DNA of 64,000 nt from Clavibacter capsici (GTDB lineage: Bacteria; Actinomycetota; Actinomycetes; Actinomycetales; Microbacteriaceae). The notes beneath the pieces were generated by a model, which saw only the letters and a list, made by a program, of their open reading frames with translations, searched no databases and was not told the origin of the DNA. The stretch covers positions 2,728,001 to 2,792,000 of the forward strand of contig NZ_CP012573.1 in the NCBI RefSeq assembly GCF_001280205.1. The letters run 5' to 3'. Below, in pieces: positions 1 through 12,874 of the stretch. Made by a program: the position numbers and the translations under genes. The stretch's first letter is position 1. Every line of letters begins with the position of its first letter.

Positions 1-4362
<4,362 letters not shown>

Positions 4363-4389
4363 GCGGCGCCCGACAGACGGGATCCGCCC

Positions 4390-5193
4390 GTGCCTGAGGG
4401 CGACACCGTCTACCGCACCGCCGCGCACCTGCACGAGGCGATCGGCGGCCAGGTGCTCACGCGCAGCGACTTCCGCGTGCCCGCGTTCGCGACCCTCGAC
4501 CTCACAGGCCAGGAGGTCGACGAGGTGGTCAGCGTCGGGAAGCACATCCTGCACCGCGTCGGCGACCTCACCATCCACAGCCACCTGAAGATGGAGGGCT
4601 CCTGGCACATCTACCAGCACGGCACCGCGTGGCGGCGGCCGGCGTTCGAGGCCCGGGTCGTGCTCGAGACGGCGGAGCGCGTCACGGTGGGGTTCTCGCT
4701 GGGGGTGCTCGAGGTGATCCCGCGCGACCAGGAGCACACGCTCGTGGGTCACCTAGGACCGGACATCCTCGGGCCGGACTGGGGCGACGAGGCGGCCGCG
4801 GAGGTCGTGCGGCGCATCGAGGCGCAGCCCGACCGGGCCATCGGCCTGGCGCTCCTCGACCAGCGGAACGCGGCCGGCATCGGCAACGTCTACCGGGCCG
4901 AGCTCTGCTTCCTGCGCGGCGTGCTGCCCACGCGGCCGGTGCGCGAGGTGCCGGACCTGCCCGCGATGGTCGCCCTCGCGCGCCGCACCATGCGCGCCAA
5001 CCGCGACCGCATCGAGCGCACCACCACGGGTGACCTCCGGCGCGGCCGCACCGACTGGGTCTACGGGCGCAAGGGGAAGCCGTGCCTGCGGTGCGGGACG
5101 CGCATCCAGCAGGGCCAGCTCGGCGACCCCGTGCGTCCCGGCATGGGCGCGCAGGACCGGGTCACCTACTGGTGCCCGCGCTGCCAGACCTGA
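4390..5193 (+). CDS. nei: Nei/Fpg-family DNA glycosylase-AP lyase (endonuclease VIII)
   Basis: Base-excision repair enzyme that removes oxidised bases and nicks the abasic strand. The GTG start gives MPEGDT, placing the catalytic Pro2 and Glu3 immediately after the initiator. The conserved Asn-containing segment GIGNVYRAE lies in the helix-two-turn-helix domain. The C-terminus carries a zinc finger with CLRC and CPRC knuckles. At 267 aa it has the length of actinobacterial Nei2-type proteins. It lies 27 bp after lhr with no strong Shine-Dalgarno, so cotranscription and partial coupling are likely. Which oxidised bases it prefers cannot be read from the sequence. Confidence 0.93.
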   Translation: MPEGDTVYRTAAHLHEAIGGQVLTRSDFRVPAFATLDLTGQEVDEVVSVGKHILHRVGDLTIHSHLKMEGSWHIYQHGTAWRRPAFEARVVLETAERVTVGFSLGVLEVIPRDQEHTLVGHLGPDILGPDWGDEAAAEVVRRIEAQPDRAIGLALLDQRNAAGIGNVYRAELCFLRGVLPTRPVREVPDLPAMVALARRTMRANRDRIERTTTGDLRRGRTDWVYGRKGKPCLRCGTRIQQGQLGDPVRPGMGAQDRVTYWCPRCQT

Positions 5194-5212
5194 CGCGCGG
5201 GCACCGGGCGGA

Positions 5213-6745
5213 TCAGTCCCGCGGCGTCGACGCCGACGGCAGCTCGGGCGCGGGCTCGCCGCCCGCCGCGATCCGCGCCTCCTCCTGGCCGAGCACCGAG
5301 TGGCGGCGGCCGTAGAGGAAGTAGATCGCGAAGCCGAGCACGAGCCACACGAGGAAGCGCACCCAGGTGAGCGTCGTGAGGTTGAGCATCAGCCACACGC
5401 ACAGCACGGCCGAGAGGATCGGCAGCCACGGCATGAACGGCACGCGGAACGACGCGCGGATGTCCGGCCGCTTCTTCCGCAGCACGATCACGCCGATGCT
5501 CACCAGCACGAAGGCGGAGAGCGTGCCGATGTTGATCATCTCCTCGAGCACGCCCACGTCCGTGAACCCGGCGAGGGCCGCGACCACGACGCCCGCGATG
5601 ATCTGCACCCGCACCGGCGTGCGGCGCTTGGCGCTCGTGCGGCTGAGGCCACGCGGCAGCAGACCGTCGCGGCTCATCGCGAAGACCACCCGGGCGAGGC
5701 CGAGCAGCAGCACCATGAGCACGGTGGTGAGCCCGAGCAGCGTGCCGATGGAGATGACCTGCGCCGCCCATCCGGCGCCCACCGCGGTGAACGCGGTCGT
5801 GAGCGACGGGTCCTCCGCGTCGGCGAGCACCGTGTAGGGCACCATGCCGGTGAGCACGAGGGTCACGAGCACGTAGAGCACGGTGACGACCGCGAGCCCG
5901 GCGAAGATGCCGCGCGGCAGGGTGCGCTGCGGGTCCTTGACCTCCTCGGCGCTCGTGGCGACGACGTCGAAGCCGATGAACGCGAAGAACACGAGCGAGG
6001 CGCCGGCGAGCAGTCCGTAGAGGCCGTACTGCGTGGGCTCCTGGCCGCTCGCCCAGGAGAAGAGGGACTGGGTCCAGACGTCGGCGGACGCGCCCTCGGC
6101 GGGACGCTGCGGCGGGATGAAGGGCGTGTAGTTCTCGGCCTTCACGTAGAAGGCGCCCACGACGATCACGAAGAGGACGACCGCGACCTTCAGCACGGTG
6201 AAGACGCTCGACACGCGGCTGGAGAGCTTGGTGCCGAGCACGAGGAGCACGGTGAAGATCGCGGTGATGAGCACGGCGCCCCAGCTGATCCCGAGGCCGA
6301 GGACCGTGATGGTGGAGGGGATGTCGAGCCCCGCGAGCTCGAGCGCCGACTCCAGGTAGATGCCCCAGTACTTCGCGATGACCGCGGCGGCCGTGAGCAT
6401 CTCGAGGATGAGGTCCCAGCCGATGATCCACGCGAGCAGCTCGCCCATGGTCGCGTAGGTGAACGTGTACGCGCTGCCCGCCACGGGCACGGCGGAGGCG
6501 AACTCGGCGTAGCACATGATCGCGAGGCCGCACGTGACGGCGGCGAGCACGAACGCGAGCGTCACCGACGGACCCGCGTAGTTGCCCGCGGCCTTCGCGC
6601 CGACCGAGAAGATGCCGGCGCCGACCGCGACGGCGACGCCCATCAGCATGAGGTCCCAGGTGCCGAGCGACCGGGTGAGGCTGCGTTCGCCTCCCGCGGC
6701 GTCGGCGAGCGACGACTCGATGCTCTTGGTGCGGAACAGGCTCAT
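5213..6745 (-). CDS. APC-superfamily amino-acid permease (cationic amino-acid transporter type)
   Basis: Integral membrane amino-acid transporter of 510 aa with about 12-14 hydrophobic segments. The N-terminal TM1 signature GAGIFSVG (about residues 40-50) and the following stretch are typical of the APC family, and two extra C-terminal helices resemble the CAT subgroup, which often takes lysine/arginine or acts as an exchanger. The C-terminus is cytosolic and acidic. It converges on nei with a 19-bp gap. A TAGGCT -10 box at 6787-6792 on the minus strand would give a 5' UTR of about 35 nt. Substrate is not determinable from sequence alone. Confidence 0.9.
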   Translation of the reverse strand: MSLFRTKSIESSLADAAGGERSLTRSLGTWDLMLMGVAVAVGAGIFSVGAKAAGNYAGPSVTLAFVLAAVTCGLAIMCYAEFASAVPVAGSAYTFTYATMGELLAWIIGWDLILEMLTAAAVIAKYWGIYLESALELAGLDIPSTITVLGLGISWGAVLITAIFTVLLVLGTKLSSRVSSVFTVLKVAVVLFVIVVGAFYVKAENYTPFIPPQRPAEGASADVWTQSLFSWASGQEPTQYGLYGLLAGASLVFFAFIGFDVVATSAEEVKDPQRTLPRGIFAGLAVVTVLYVLVTLVLTGMVPYTVLADAEDPSLTTAFTAVGAGWAAQVISIGTLLGLTTVLMVLLLGLARVVFAMSRDGLLPRGLSRTSAKRRTPVRVQIIAGVVVAALAGFTDVGVLEEMINIGTLSAFVLVSIGVIVLRKKRPDIRASFRVPFMPWLPILSAVLCVWLMLNLTTLTWVRFLVWLVLGFAIYFLYGRRHSVLGQEEARIAAGGEPAPELPSASTPRD

Positions 6746-6786
6746 GGGATGTCCGTTCGGGGTCGGGCGGCGGGGAACGGGGATCG

Positions 6787-6792
6787 AGCCTA
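6787..6792 (-). promoter_or_regulatory. Candidate -10 box of the APC permease gene
   Basis: TAGGCT read on the minus strand fits the actinobacterial TANNNT consensus and lies about 40 bp before the permease ATG (6745). No clear -35 element is visible. Confidence 0.45.
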
Positions 6793-6873
6793 CCGGCGTG
6801 GGGCCCGCGCCCCCGGACGGGGGCGCTGCTCCGAGCTGGTGCGGATGCGCGGGGCATCGACACGCCCGGCCGA

Positions 6874-6957
6874 CGGAGAAGTCGGAGAAGCGCCGAGGAG
6901 AAGTGCTCGCCCGACCTAGGCACCCCCGAGAAGCAGTGCTTCTCTGGAGGAGCGGTC
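6874..6957 (+). promoter_or_regulatory. Multi-box GAGAAG element upstream of the sigma factor (copy 1)
   Basis: Three boxes are shared with 37901-37961: CGGAGAAGT (6874-6882), a 16-nt box CCGAGGAGAAGTGCTC (6893-6908) and GGAGGAGCGGTC (6946-6957). This copy also has a further GGAGAAG at 6884 and a perfect palindrome GAGAAGCA-G-TGCTTCTC (6928-6944) between boxes 2 and 3. It lies 40-125 bp before the upstream ORF and sigma gene. Function unknown: operator array, RNA element or small repetitive element. Confidence 0.5.
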
Positions 6958-6997
6958 AAGCAGCGTGCCGCATCCGTCCCGATCCGGAGGGTCCCGA

Positions 6998-7144
6998 GTG
7001 ACCGACACGCTGCGCTCCCGCGCCCTCGCCGCCGCGCCCCCGCCTCCCGCGGGACCGCCTCGACGCGCCCGCCCGCGACCCTGCCGCGCACGGCCGCCGT
7101 GCCGTCCGGCCTCGCCGCCGCGCGGGAGGAGAAGCGCCGGGTGA
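6998..7144 (+). CDS. Upstream ORF (48 codons) overlapping the sigma-factor start
   Basis: GTG preceded by GGAGG with 7-nt spacing opens a 48-residue Pro/Arg/Ala-rich ORF whose TGA (7142-7144) overlaps the sigma gene's GTG (7141) as GTGA. This is the geometry of translational coupling. The peptide is low in complexity and has no family resemblance, so it may be a regulatory leader rather than a functional protein. Alternatively it is the true N-terminus of the sigma protein, separated by a frameshift. A chance ORF is possible in DNA this GC-rich, but the good RBS and exact overlap argue for use. Confidence 0.45.
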   Translation: MTDTLRSRALAAAPPPPAGPPRRARPRPCRARPPCRPASPPRGRRSAG

Positions 7145-7968
7145 CCCACGACCGGTTCGTGCGCGCGGCCGCCGCGACCGAGGATCCGACGGGCGAGGCC
7201 GAGCGCCGCCGCCTGCACGACCAGATCGTGCTCGACCACCTCGAGCTCGCCGACCAGCTCGCGCGCCAGCACTCCGGCCGCGCCCACGACTGGAGCGACC
7301 TGCGCCAGGTCGGCTACCTCGGCCTGGTCAAGGCCGCGCGCCGCTACGACCCGGGCTTCGGCGCGCCCTTCGTGTCGTTCGCGATCCCCACCATCTCCGG
7401 CGAGATCAAGCGCCACCTGCGCGACAACGGCTGGGTGATCCGCCCGCCGCGGCAGGTGCAGGAGCTGCGGCACGCGCTGCTGGCCGTCGTGCCCGCGCTC
7501 ACGCAGCGGCTCGGCCGCACGCCCACCGACGCCGAGCTCGCGGCCCACACCGGGCACACGCGCGACGAGGTGGCCGAGGCGCTCGCCGCGCACACCAGCC
7601 TCCGGCCCGCCTCGCTCGACTTCACGGTGCACGAGGAGGAGGGGACCTCGCTCGCCGAGACCCTCGGCGACGACGACCCCGGCTACGCGCGCGCCGAGCG
7701 CACCGTGCTGCTGGACGCGGCCCGCGGGATCCTCAGCGACCGCGACCGGCGCATCCTCCACCTGCGCTTCGTCGACGAGTGCAGCCAGAGCGAGATCGCG
7801 GCCGAGCTCGGCGTGACGCAGATGCAGGTGTCGCGGCTGCTCGCGCGGATCCTCGGGGCGTTGCGCGCAGAGCTCACGCGCGGCGAGCCCGAGGCGCTGC
7901 CGGAGGCCGCGCCGCTCGCCGCGGTGTCGCCGATCCGCGCGCGCGTGGCGGACCGGCGCTCGGCCTGA
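7141..7968 (+). CDS. Alternative sigma factor, SigB/SigF/SigG subfamily of sigma-70
   Basis: Group 3 sigma factor of 275 aa from GTG 7141, chosen because GGGAGGAG lies about 9 nt upstream; the same frame is open further 5' (GTG 7099). Region 2 is recognisable by DLRQVGYLGLVKAARRYDP and the following SFAIPTISGEIKRHLRD. Region 3 follows, and region 4 has the helix-turn-helix SQSEIAAELGVTQMQVSRLL near the C-terminus. The family directs general stress or stationary-phase transcription and is usually controlled by an anti-sigma/anti-anti-sigma pair; none is encoded next to it. Translation appears coupled to the overlapping upstream ORF. It converges on the ANTAR gene across a hairpin. Confidence 0.93.
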   Translation: MTHDRFVRAAAATEDPTGEAERRRLHDQIVLDHLELADQLARQHSGRAHDWSDLRQVGYLGLVKAARRYDPGFGAPFVSFAIPTISGEIKRHLRDNGWVIRPPRQVQELRHALLAVVPALTQRLGRTPTDAELAAHTGHTRDEVAEALAAHTSLRPASLDFTVHEEEGTSLAETLGDDDPGYARAERTVLLDAARGILSDRDRRILHLRFVDECSQSEIAAELGVTQMQVSRLLARILGALRAELTRGEPEALPEAAPLAAVSPIRARVADRRSA

Positions 7969-7975
7969 GGTCCGG

Positions 7976-7995
7976 CGGTCGCCGCCCGGCGACCG
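7976..7995. terminator. Hairpin between convergent sigma and ANTAR genes
   Basis: Perfect 8-bp stem CGGTCGCC/GGCGACCG with a GCCC loop. It has no U-tract, as usual in GC-rich actinobacteria. It can serve both converging genes. Confidence 0.5.
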
Positions 7996-8003
7996 AGGCG
8001 CCC

Positions 8004-8582
8004 CTAGGACGTGGGCAGCGCGCCCGTCTCGATGACGCGGCGCGCGACCTCGACGAGCTTCACGTTGCCGTCCTGCGAGTGGCGGCGGAGCACCTGGAAC
8101 GCGCGGTCGGCGTCGAGGGAGAAGCGCTCCATGAGGATCCCCTGCGCCTGCCCGATGACGGAGCGCGACGCGAGGCCGCGGGCCAGGTCGTCGGCGGAGT
8201 CCCACGCGGCGAGCGCGACGCGCGCGTGCACGGCGACCTCCTCGGCGACGGCCAGGTCGCCCTCGCCGAGGGCGGCGGATCCGCGGTGCAGCGCGACGGC
8301 GCCGGCGGCGTCCGGGCGCGCGGCCGGGTCGTCGCCCATGCCCACGACCAGGAGGCCGGATCCGACGGCCGGCGCGGGCGACCGCAGCAGCTCGGCGAGC
8401 GCGGGCCCGGTCTCCCCCGCCACCGCGACGCCGGCCCCACGCGGCAGGACGACGGCGGCCCCCGTCGCGGACGTCGCGTCGAGGAGCGCGGCGAGCAGGA
8501 GGTCGACCCCGGCGGACCGGCTCGGGGCGGAGTGGAACGCGGCGACGACGCGGGCGGGCAGGGCGGACCGGCGCTGCTCCAT
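8004..8582 (-). CDS. GAF-ANTAR domain RNA-binding antitermination regulator
   Basis: Protein of 192 aa with a GAF-like sensory region (about residues 15-120) and a C-terminal ANTAR domain. The ANTAR is recognised by SVIGQAQGILMERFSLDADR, followed by AFQVLRRHSQ, the three-helix RNA-binding fold that binds paired hairpins in leader RNAs to prevent termination. The ATG at 8582 is preferred over an upstream in-frame start because GGGAGGA precedes it at good spacing. There is no histidine kinase nearby, so the signal would enter through the GAF domain. Targets are unknown; the ligand pocket looks degenerate. Confidence 0.88.
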   Translation of the reverse strand: MEQRRSALPARVVAAFHSAPSRSAGVDLLLAALLDATSATGAAVVLPRGAGVAVAGETGPALAELLRSPAPAVGSGLLVVGMGDDPAARPDAAGAVALHRGSAALGEGDLAVAEEVAVHARVALAAWDSADDLARGLASRSVIGQAQGILMERFSLDADRAFQVLRRHSQDGNVKLVEVARRVIETGALPTS

Positions 8583-8794
8583 CCCGTTCCTCCCGCGGGT
8601 CAGGGGGCGTGGCGGCTCGGCGGGCGCCTGGGCGACCGCGACCCGCGGCATCGCGAGGAGACGCCGAGCCCCGGCTCGACCGTTCGAGTATCGCACCATG
8701 GCTTTGCGCCCTAACCGACCGCCGGGAGAACTCACGGGGAGCCGTTCGCTCGGTCCGACGGGAGCCGCCCACCCGCGCCTGCCATGCTCGATGC

Positions 8795-8977
8795 ATGGCC
8801 ACCCTCATGCGTCCCCGTCGCGGGAAGATCATCGCCGGCGTCTGCGCCGCCCTCGCCGACCGCTTCGGCATCAGCCGCTTCCTCGTCCGCCTGCTCTTCG
8901 TGATCTCGATCGTGCTGCCGGGCCCGCAGGTGCTGCTGTACCTGATCCTCTGGATCGTCTTCCCCAAGCAGCGCTGA
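8795..8977 (+). CDS. PspC-domain small membrane protein
   Basis: A 60-aa protein that is essentially one PspC domain: the N-terminal GKIIAGVCAALADRFGIS followed by two hydrophobic stretches (about residues 29-40 and 45-57). PspC domains are found in membrane proteins tied to envelope stress and, in actinobacteria, in some sensor kinases. There is no Shine-Dalgarno. CATGCT lies 6 nt before the ATG, suggesting a leaderless mRNA. ATG 8791 is in another frame. A stand-alone role is inferred from the intact domain. Confidence 0.85.
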   Translation: MATLMRPRRGKIIAGVCAALADRFGISRFLVRLLFVISIVLPGPQVLLYLILWIVFPKQR

Positions 8978-9107
8978 CCCGGCAGGTGGGCACACCGCCC
9001 GCGGGCCGGCCGTCGCGCGACGCCGGATCGTCCCGCGCCCGAAACGCCGCCGCAACACCCGGTTCCCAGACTGGGGAGACGCCTCTCCCCCGTCCGGAGG
9101 AACCCGC

Positions 9108-11018
9108 ATGCCCGCACGCCGACGTCCCCGCGCGCGGATCCGCCGCGCATCCCGCCGCCTCGCCGGCGCCCTCGCGACCGGAGCGCTCGCGGCCGCGCTC
9201 GCGCTGGGCGGGGTCGGGGTCGGCGTCGCGTCGCCGGCCCGGGCGTCCGTCGACGGCTCGGCCGCGGATGACGTCGCGGCGGGCGCGCCCGTGACCGCCC
9301 CCGCCGTCGTCGACCTCGGCGTCGCCGACGCGCTCGCGCTGCTCGCCTCCGGCGCCACCACGTCCGTCGAGCTCACCCGCGCCTACCTCGCGCGCATCGA
9401 GGCGTACGACGACCGGCGCGGCGACCGGAAGGGCCTCCAGGCCGTCATCACCACGAACGAGGACGCGCTCGCGACCGCCGCGGAGCTCGACGCGGAGCGC
9501 GCGGCCGGCACGATCCGCGGCCCGCTGCACGGCGTCCCGATCGTCGTCAAGGACAACCTCGCCACCGCCGACATGCCCACCACCGCGGGCAGCGCGGCGC
9601 TCCGCGAGTACCGCACGGCCGACGACGCGACCGCCGTGGCGCGGCTGCGGGCGGCCGGCGCGATCATCCTCGCGAAGACGAACATGTCGGAGTTCGCGTG
9701 GCACGGCACCTACACGCTGAGCTCCGCGCGCGGCCGCACGGCGAACCCCTACGACCTGTCGTGGAGCGCGAGCGGATCCAGCGGCGGCACGGGCGCGGCG
9801 GTCGCGGCCGCGTACGCGCCGGCGGGCCTCGGCACCGACTCGTGCGGATCCGTCCTCGGGCCCGCCGCGCACCAGAGCCTCGTGGGCTTCCGGCCCACCC
9901 TCGGGCTCGTGAGCACGGCCGGCGTCGTGCCGCTCTCGCCCCGGCAGGACGTCGTCGGGCCGCTCACCACCACGGTCGCCGACGCGGCGCTGCTGATGGA
10001 GGTGCTCGCGGGGCGCGACCCCGCGGATCCGCTCACCGCCGTCGCCGACGACCAGGTCACCGACGCGTACGTGGCGGGCCTTGGCCCCGACGCGCTCGCG
10101 GGGAAGCGGATCGGCGTGGTGCGCTGGTCGTTCGAGGAGGATCCCGAGAAGCCCGGCCTCGCGGAGACGACCGCGCTGATCGAGCAGGCCGTGCGCGACC
10201 TCGAGGCGCAGGGCGCCGAGGTGGTGGACGTGCCGTTGACCCGCGAGTTCGTGGAGGGGACGCTGCAGAGCGGCGGCTGGATGGACATGCGGCCGTCCAT
10301 CGACCGCTTCCTCGCCGAGACGCCCGCCACGTGGCCGGCGCGCGTCGCCGCCCGTACCGCGCCCGAGGACGTGCTCTCGTTCGCCGACGTGATGGCCGAC
10401 CGTCCAAGTGCGCTCACCGACGGCGACATCGCCCACTTCCTCGGCCAGCGCGACGTGCCGAACCCCGAGTACGACGCGGCGATCGCCGAGCAGGACGCGG
10501 GGAGGGCCGCGATGGATGCGTTCTTCGTCGAGCACGGCGTCGACGCGCTCGCGATGCCGACGAGCGCCACCAGCGCCACGCCCACCTGGGCCGGCACCAC
10601 CTTCTGCGACATCGGCGCGAACACCGGCATCCCCACGATCTCCGTGCCGGCCGGCTTCACGTCGGCGGGCGCGCCCGTGGGGCTCGAGCTCGCCGCCCCG
10701 CGCAGCCGCGACGGCGACCTGCTCGCCATGGCCCACGCGTACGAGCAGGCGACGCGGCACCGGGTCGCGCCCGCGGCGACGCCGGAGCTGACGGCGGTCG
10801 AGGAGCCGGCCGCGGACGACGTCCCCGCGGCGACCGACGAGGTGGGCCAGGCCAGCGCCGCCGGATCCCCCCTCCCGGCGGCCGGTGCCGCGCGGATCGC
10901 GGGCGTCGGCGTGAACACGCTCGGGCAGAACGCGGCCATCGCCGCGGTGCTCGCGCTCGTCGGCGGGATCACGGTCGCGGTCGGCGTCCTCCGTCGCCGC
11001 CGCCCGCACGCCGGCTGA
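9108..11018 (+). CDS. Secreted, membrane-anchored amidase-signature family hydrolase
   Basis: 636-aa amidase (Ser-cisSer-Lys triad). A signal peptide covers about residues 1-45, ending in ASPARAS. Catalytic Lys lies in PIVVKDN, the cis-Ser in [10 protein letters not shown], and the nucleophile Ser in GTDSCGSV, where Cys replaces the usual first Gly. The C-terminus has a single transmembrane helix followed by RRRR and no LPXTG, so the enzyme is probably a membrane-tethered extracytoplasmic protein. ATG 9108 has GGAGG 8 nt upstream. The natural amide substrate is unknown; glutamyl-tRNA amidotransferase is excluded by the secretion signal and absence of gatC/gatB. Confidence 0.9.
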   Translation: MPARRRPRARIRRASRRLAGALATGALAAALALGGVGVGVASPARASVDGSAADDVAAGAPVTAPAVVDLGVADALALLASGATTSVELTRAYLARIEAYDDRRGDRKGLQAVITTNEDALATAAELDAERAAGTIRGPLHGVPIVVKDNLATADMPTTAGSAALREYRTADDATAVARLRAAGAIILAKTNMSEFAWHGTYTLSSARGRTANPYDLSWSASGSSGGTGAAVAAAYAPAGLGTDSCGSVLGPAAHQSLVGFRPTLGLVSTAGVVPLSPRQDVVGPLTTTVADAALLMEVLAGRDPADPLTAVADDQVTDAYVAGLGPDALAGKRIGVVRWSFEEDPEKPGLAETTALIEQAVRDLEAQGAEVVDVPLTREFVEGTLQSGGWMDMRPSIDRFLAETPATWPARVAARTAPEDVLSFADVMADRPSALTDGDIAHFLGQRDVPNPEYDAAIAEQDAGRAAMDAFFVEHGVDALAMPTSATSATPTWAGTTFCDIGANTGIPTISVPAGFTSAGAPVGLELAAPRSRDGDLLAMAHAYEQATRHRVAPAATPELTAVEEPAADDVPAATDEVGQASAAGSPLPAAGAARIAGVGVNTLGQNAAIAAVLALVGGITVAVGVLRRRRPHAG

Positions 11019-11125
11019 GGCGACGGGACCCGCACCCGTCCGCATCCACTGGGAGTCGCCGCGCGGCCCTGGGCGTGTCGTCCGCGCGTCGGCAGGGTGG
11101 GGGGACGACGACGAAAGGACGCACC

Positions 11126-12790
11126 ATGACCGACGTCTCCTCCCAGGGCCCCGCCGACGGCGACGACCGCGAGGTCCTCACCAACCGCCAGGGCCACCCC
11201 GTCCACGACAACCAGAACTCCCGCACCGTGGGCGACCGCGGCCCCGCGACGCTCGAGAACTACCAGTTCCTCGAGAAGATCAGCCACTTCGACCGCGAGC
11301 GGATCCCGGAGCGCGTCGTGCACGCGCGCGGCGCCGTCGCGTTCGGCTACTTCGAGGCCACCGGCACGTGGGGCGACGAGCCCGTCTCCCGGTACACGCG
11401 CGCGAAGCTCTTCCAGGAGGCCGGCAGGCGCACCGACGTCGCGATCCGCTTCTCCACCGTGATCGGCGGCCGCGACTCCTCCGAGGCCGTCCGCGACCCG
11501 CGCGGCTTCGCCGTGAAGTTCTACACGGAGGACGGCAACTGGGACCTCGTCGGCAACGACCTCGGCGTCTTCTTCGTCCGCGACGCGATCAAGTTCCCCG
11601 ACGTGATCCACGCGTTCAAGCCCGACCCCGTGACGTTCCGCCAGGACCCGGGCCGCATCTTCGACTTCATCTCGCAGACGCCCGAGTCGATGCACCTGAT
11701 CGTCAACCTGTTCAGCCCGCGCGGCATCCCGGCGGACTACCGCCACATGCAGGGCTTCGGCGTGAACACCTACAAGTGGGTGGACGCCGAGGGCGGCACG
11801 AAGCTCGTGAAGTACCACTGGATCCCGAAGGTCGGCGTGAGCAGCATGACGGCGGCCGACGCGGCCGTGGTGCAGGGCGGCGACCTCGGCCACGCCTCCA
11901 AGGACCTCTACGACGCCATCGAGCGCGGCGACCTCCCCGAGTGGGAGCTGCGCGTGCAGCTGATGGACGACCACGACCACCCGGAGCTCGACTTCGACCC
12001 GCTCGACGACACGAAGCTCTGGCCCGAGAACGACTTCCCGCCGAAGACGGTCGGGAGGATGGTGCTCGACCGGAACGTGACCAACCACTTCGCCGAGAAC
12101 GAGCAGCTCTCCTTCGGCACCGGCGTGCTCGTGGACGGCCTCGACTTCTCCGACGACAAGATGCTCGTCGGCCGCACGTTCTCCTACTCGGACGCGCAGC
12201 GCTACCGCGTGGGCCCGAACTACCTCCAGCTGCCGGTGAACGCGCCGCAGCACGCGAAGGTGGCGACGAACCAGCGCGACGGGCAGATGACGTTCCACCA
12301 GGATCACGGGGGTCAGAACCCTCACGTGAACTACGAGCCCTCCCTCGACGGCGGGCTGCGCGAGGGCCAGTACGCGACGGTGGACGAGCAGGGTCCGGAG
12401 ATCACCGGTCGCCTCACGCGGAAGCGGATCGCCCGCACCGACGACTACACGCAGGCCGGCCAGCGGTACCTGCTCATGGAGCAGTGGGAGCGCGACGACC
12501 TCGTCGCCAACCTCGTGGAGCTCATCGGGCAGGCCTCGCGCGGCGTGCAGGAGCGCATGGTCTGGCACCTCTACCTGGTGGAGGACGAGCTCGGGCAGCG
12601 CGTGGGCGGCGGCCTCGGGATCGCGCTCGACGAGGTGAAGGACCTGCCGCCGCTGCAGTCGCAGACGCTCTCCGAGGACGAGCTGGCACGCCTGGCGAAC
12701 CTCGGGCACAACGGGCCGCGCGACGTCACGGGCTTGGTGCTGACGCACTGCGTGCCGGACGCGCGGCGGAACCTGGTCGACGCGGCCTAG
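11126..12790 (+). CDS. katA: Monofunctional heme catalase
   Basis: 554-aa small-to-medium subunit catalase converting H2O2 to water and oxygen. Catalytic His sits in [14 protein letters not shown], the active-site Asn in [17 protein letters not shown], and the proximal heme-ligand Tyr in the [17 protein letters not shown] region. The start is ATG 11126 behind AAAGGA; the open frame extends much further upstream but only as shadow of the amidase. A strong hairpin follows the stop. It is probably monocistronic and no OxyR or Fur-type gene lies next to it. Confidence 0.95.
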   Translation: MTDVSSQGPADGDDREVLTNRQGHPVHDNQNSRTVGDRGPATLENYQFLEKISHFDRERIPERVVHARGAVAFGYFEATGTWGDEPVSRYTRAKLFQEAGRRTDVAIRFSTVIGGRDSSEAVRDPRGFAVKFYTEDGNWDLVGNDLGVFFVRDAIKFPDVIHAFKPDPVTFRQDPGRIFDFISQTPESMHLIVNLFSPRGIPADYRHMQGFGVNTYKWVDAEGGTKLVKYHWIPKVGVSSMTAADAAVVQGGDLGHASKDLYDAIERGDLPEWELRVQLMDDHDHPELDFDPLDDTKLWPENDFPPKTVGRMVLDRNVTNHFAENEQLSFGTGVLVDGLDFSDDKMLVGRTFSYSDAQRYRVGPNYLQLPVNAPQHAKVATNQRDGQMTFHQDHGGQNPHVNYEPSLDGGLREGQYATVDEQGPEITGRLTRKRIARTDDYTQAGQRYLLMEQWERDDLVANLVELIGQASRGVQERMVWHLYLVEDELGQRVGGGLGIALDEVKDLPPLQSQTLSEDELARLANLGHNGPRDVTGLVLTHCVPDARRNLVDAA

Positions 12791-12814
12791 CCTCCGCGAC
12801 CGACGCGAGACGCC

Positions 12815-12852
12815 GAGAGGGGCGGGTGGCCATGCGGCCGCCCGCCCCTCTC
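12815..12852. terminator. Strong hairpin between convergent catalase and PAP2 genes
   Basis: Perfect 12-bp inverted repeat GAGAGGGGCGGG/CCCGCCCCTCTC around a 14-nt loop, placed between converging stop codons. Confidence 0.75.
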
Positions 12853-12874
12853 GCGTGCGCGCATCCGGATCCGG

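Noticed and set aside
6874-6997. Known riboswitch in the sigma-factor leader
   Set aside because: The GAGAAG boxes match no riboswitch consensus that I know.
10900-11018. LPXTG cell-wall sorting signal on the amidase
   Set aside because: C-terminal helix and Arg cluster are present, but there is no LPXTG-like motif before them.
9749-12748. Minus-strand open frame of about 1,000 codons opposite amidase and catalase
   Set aside because: Spans two real genes and the gap between them with shadow composition.
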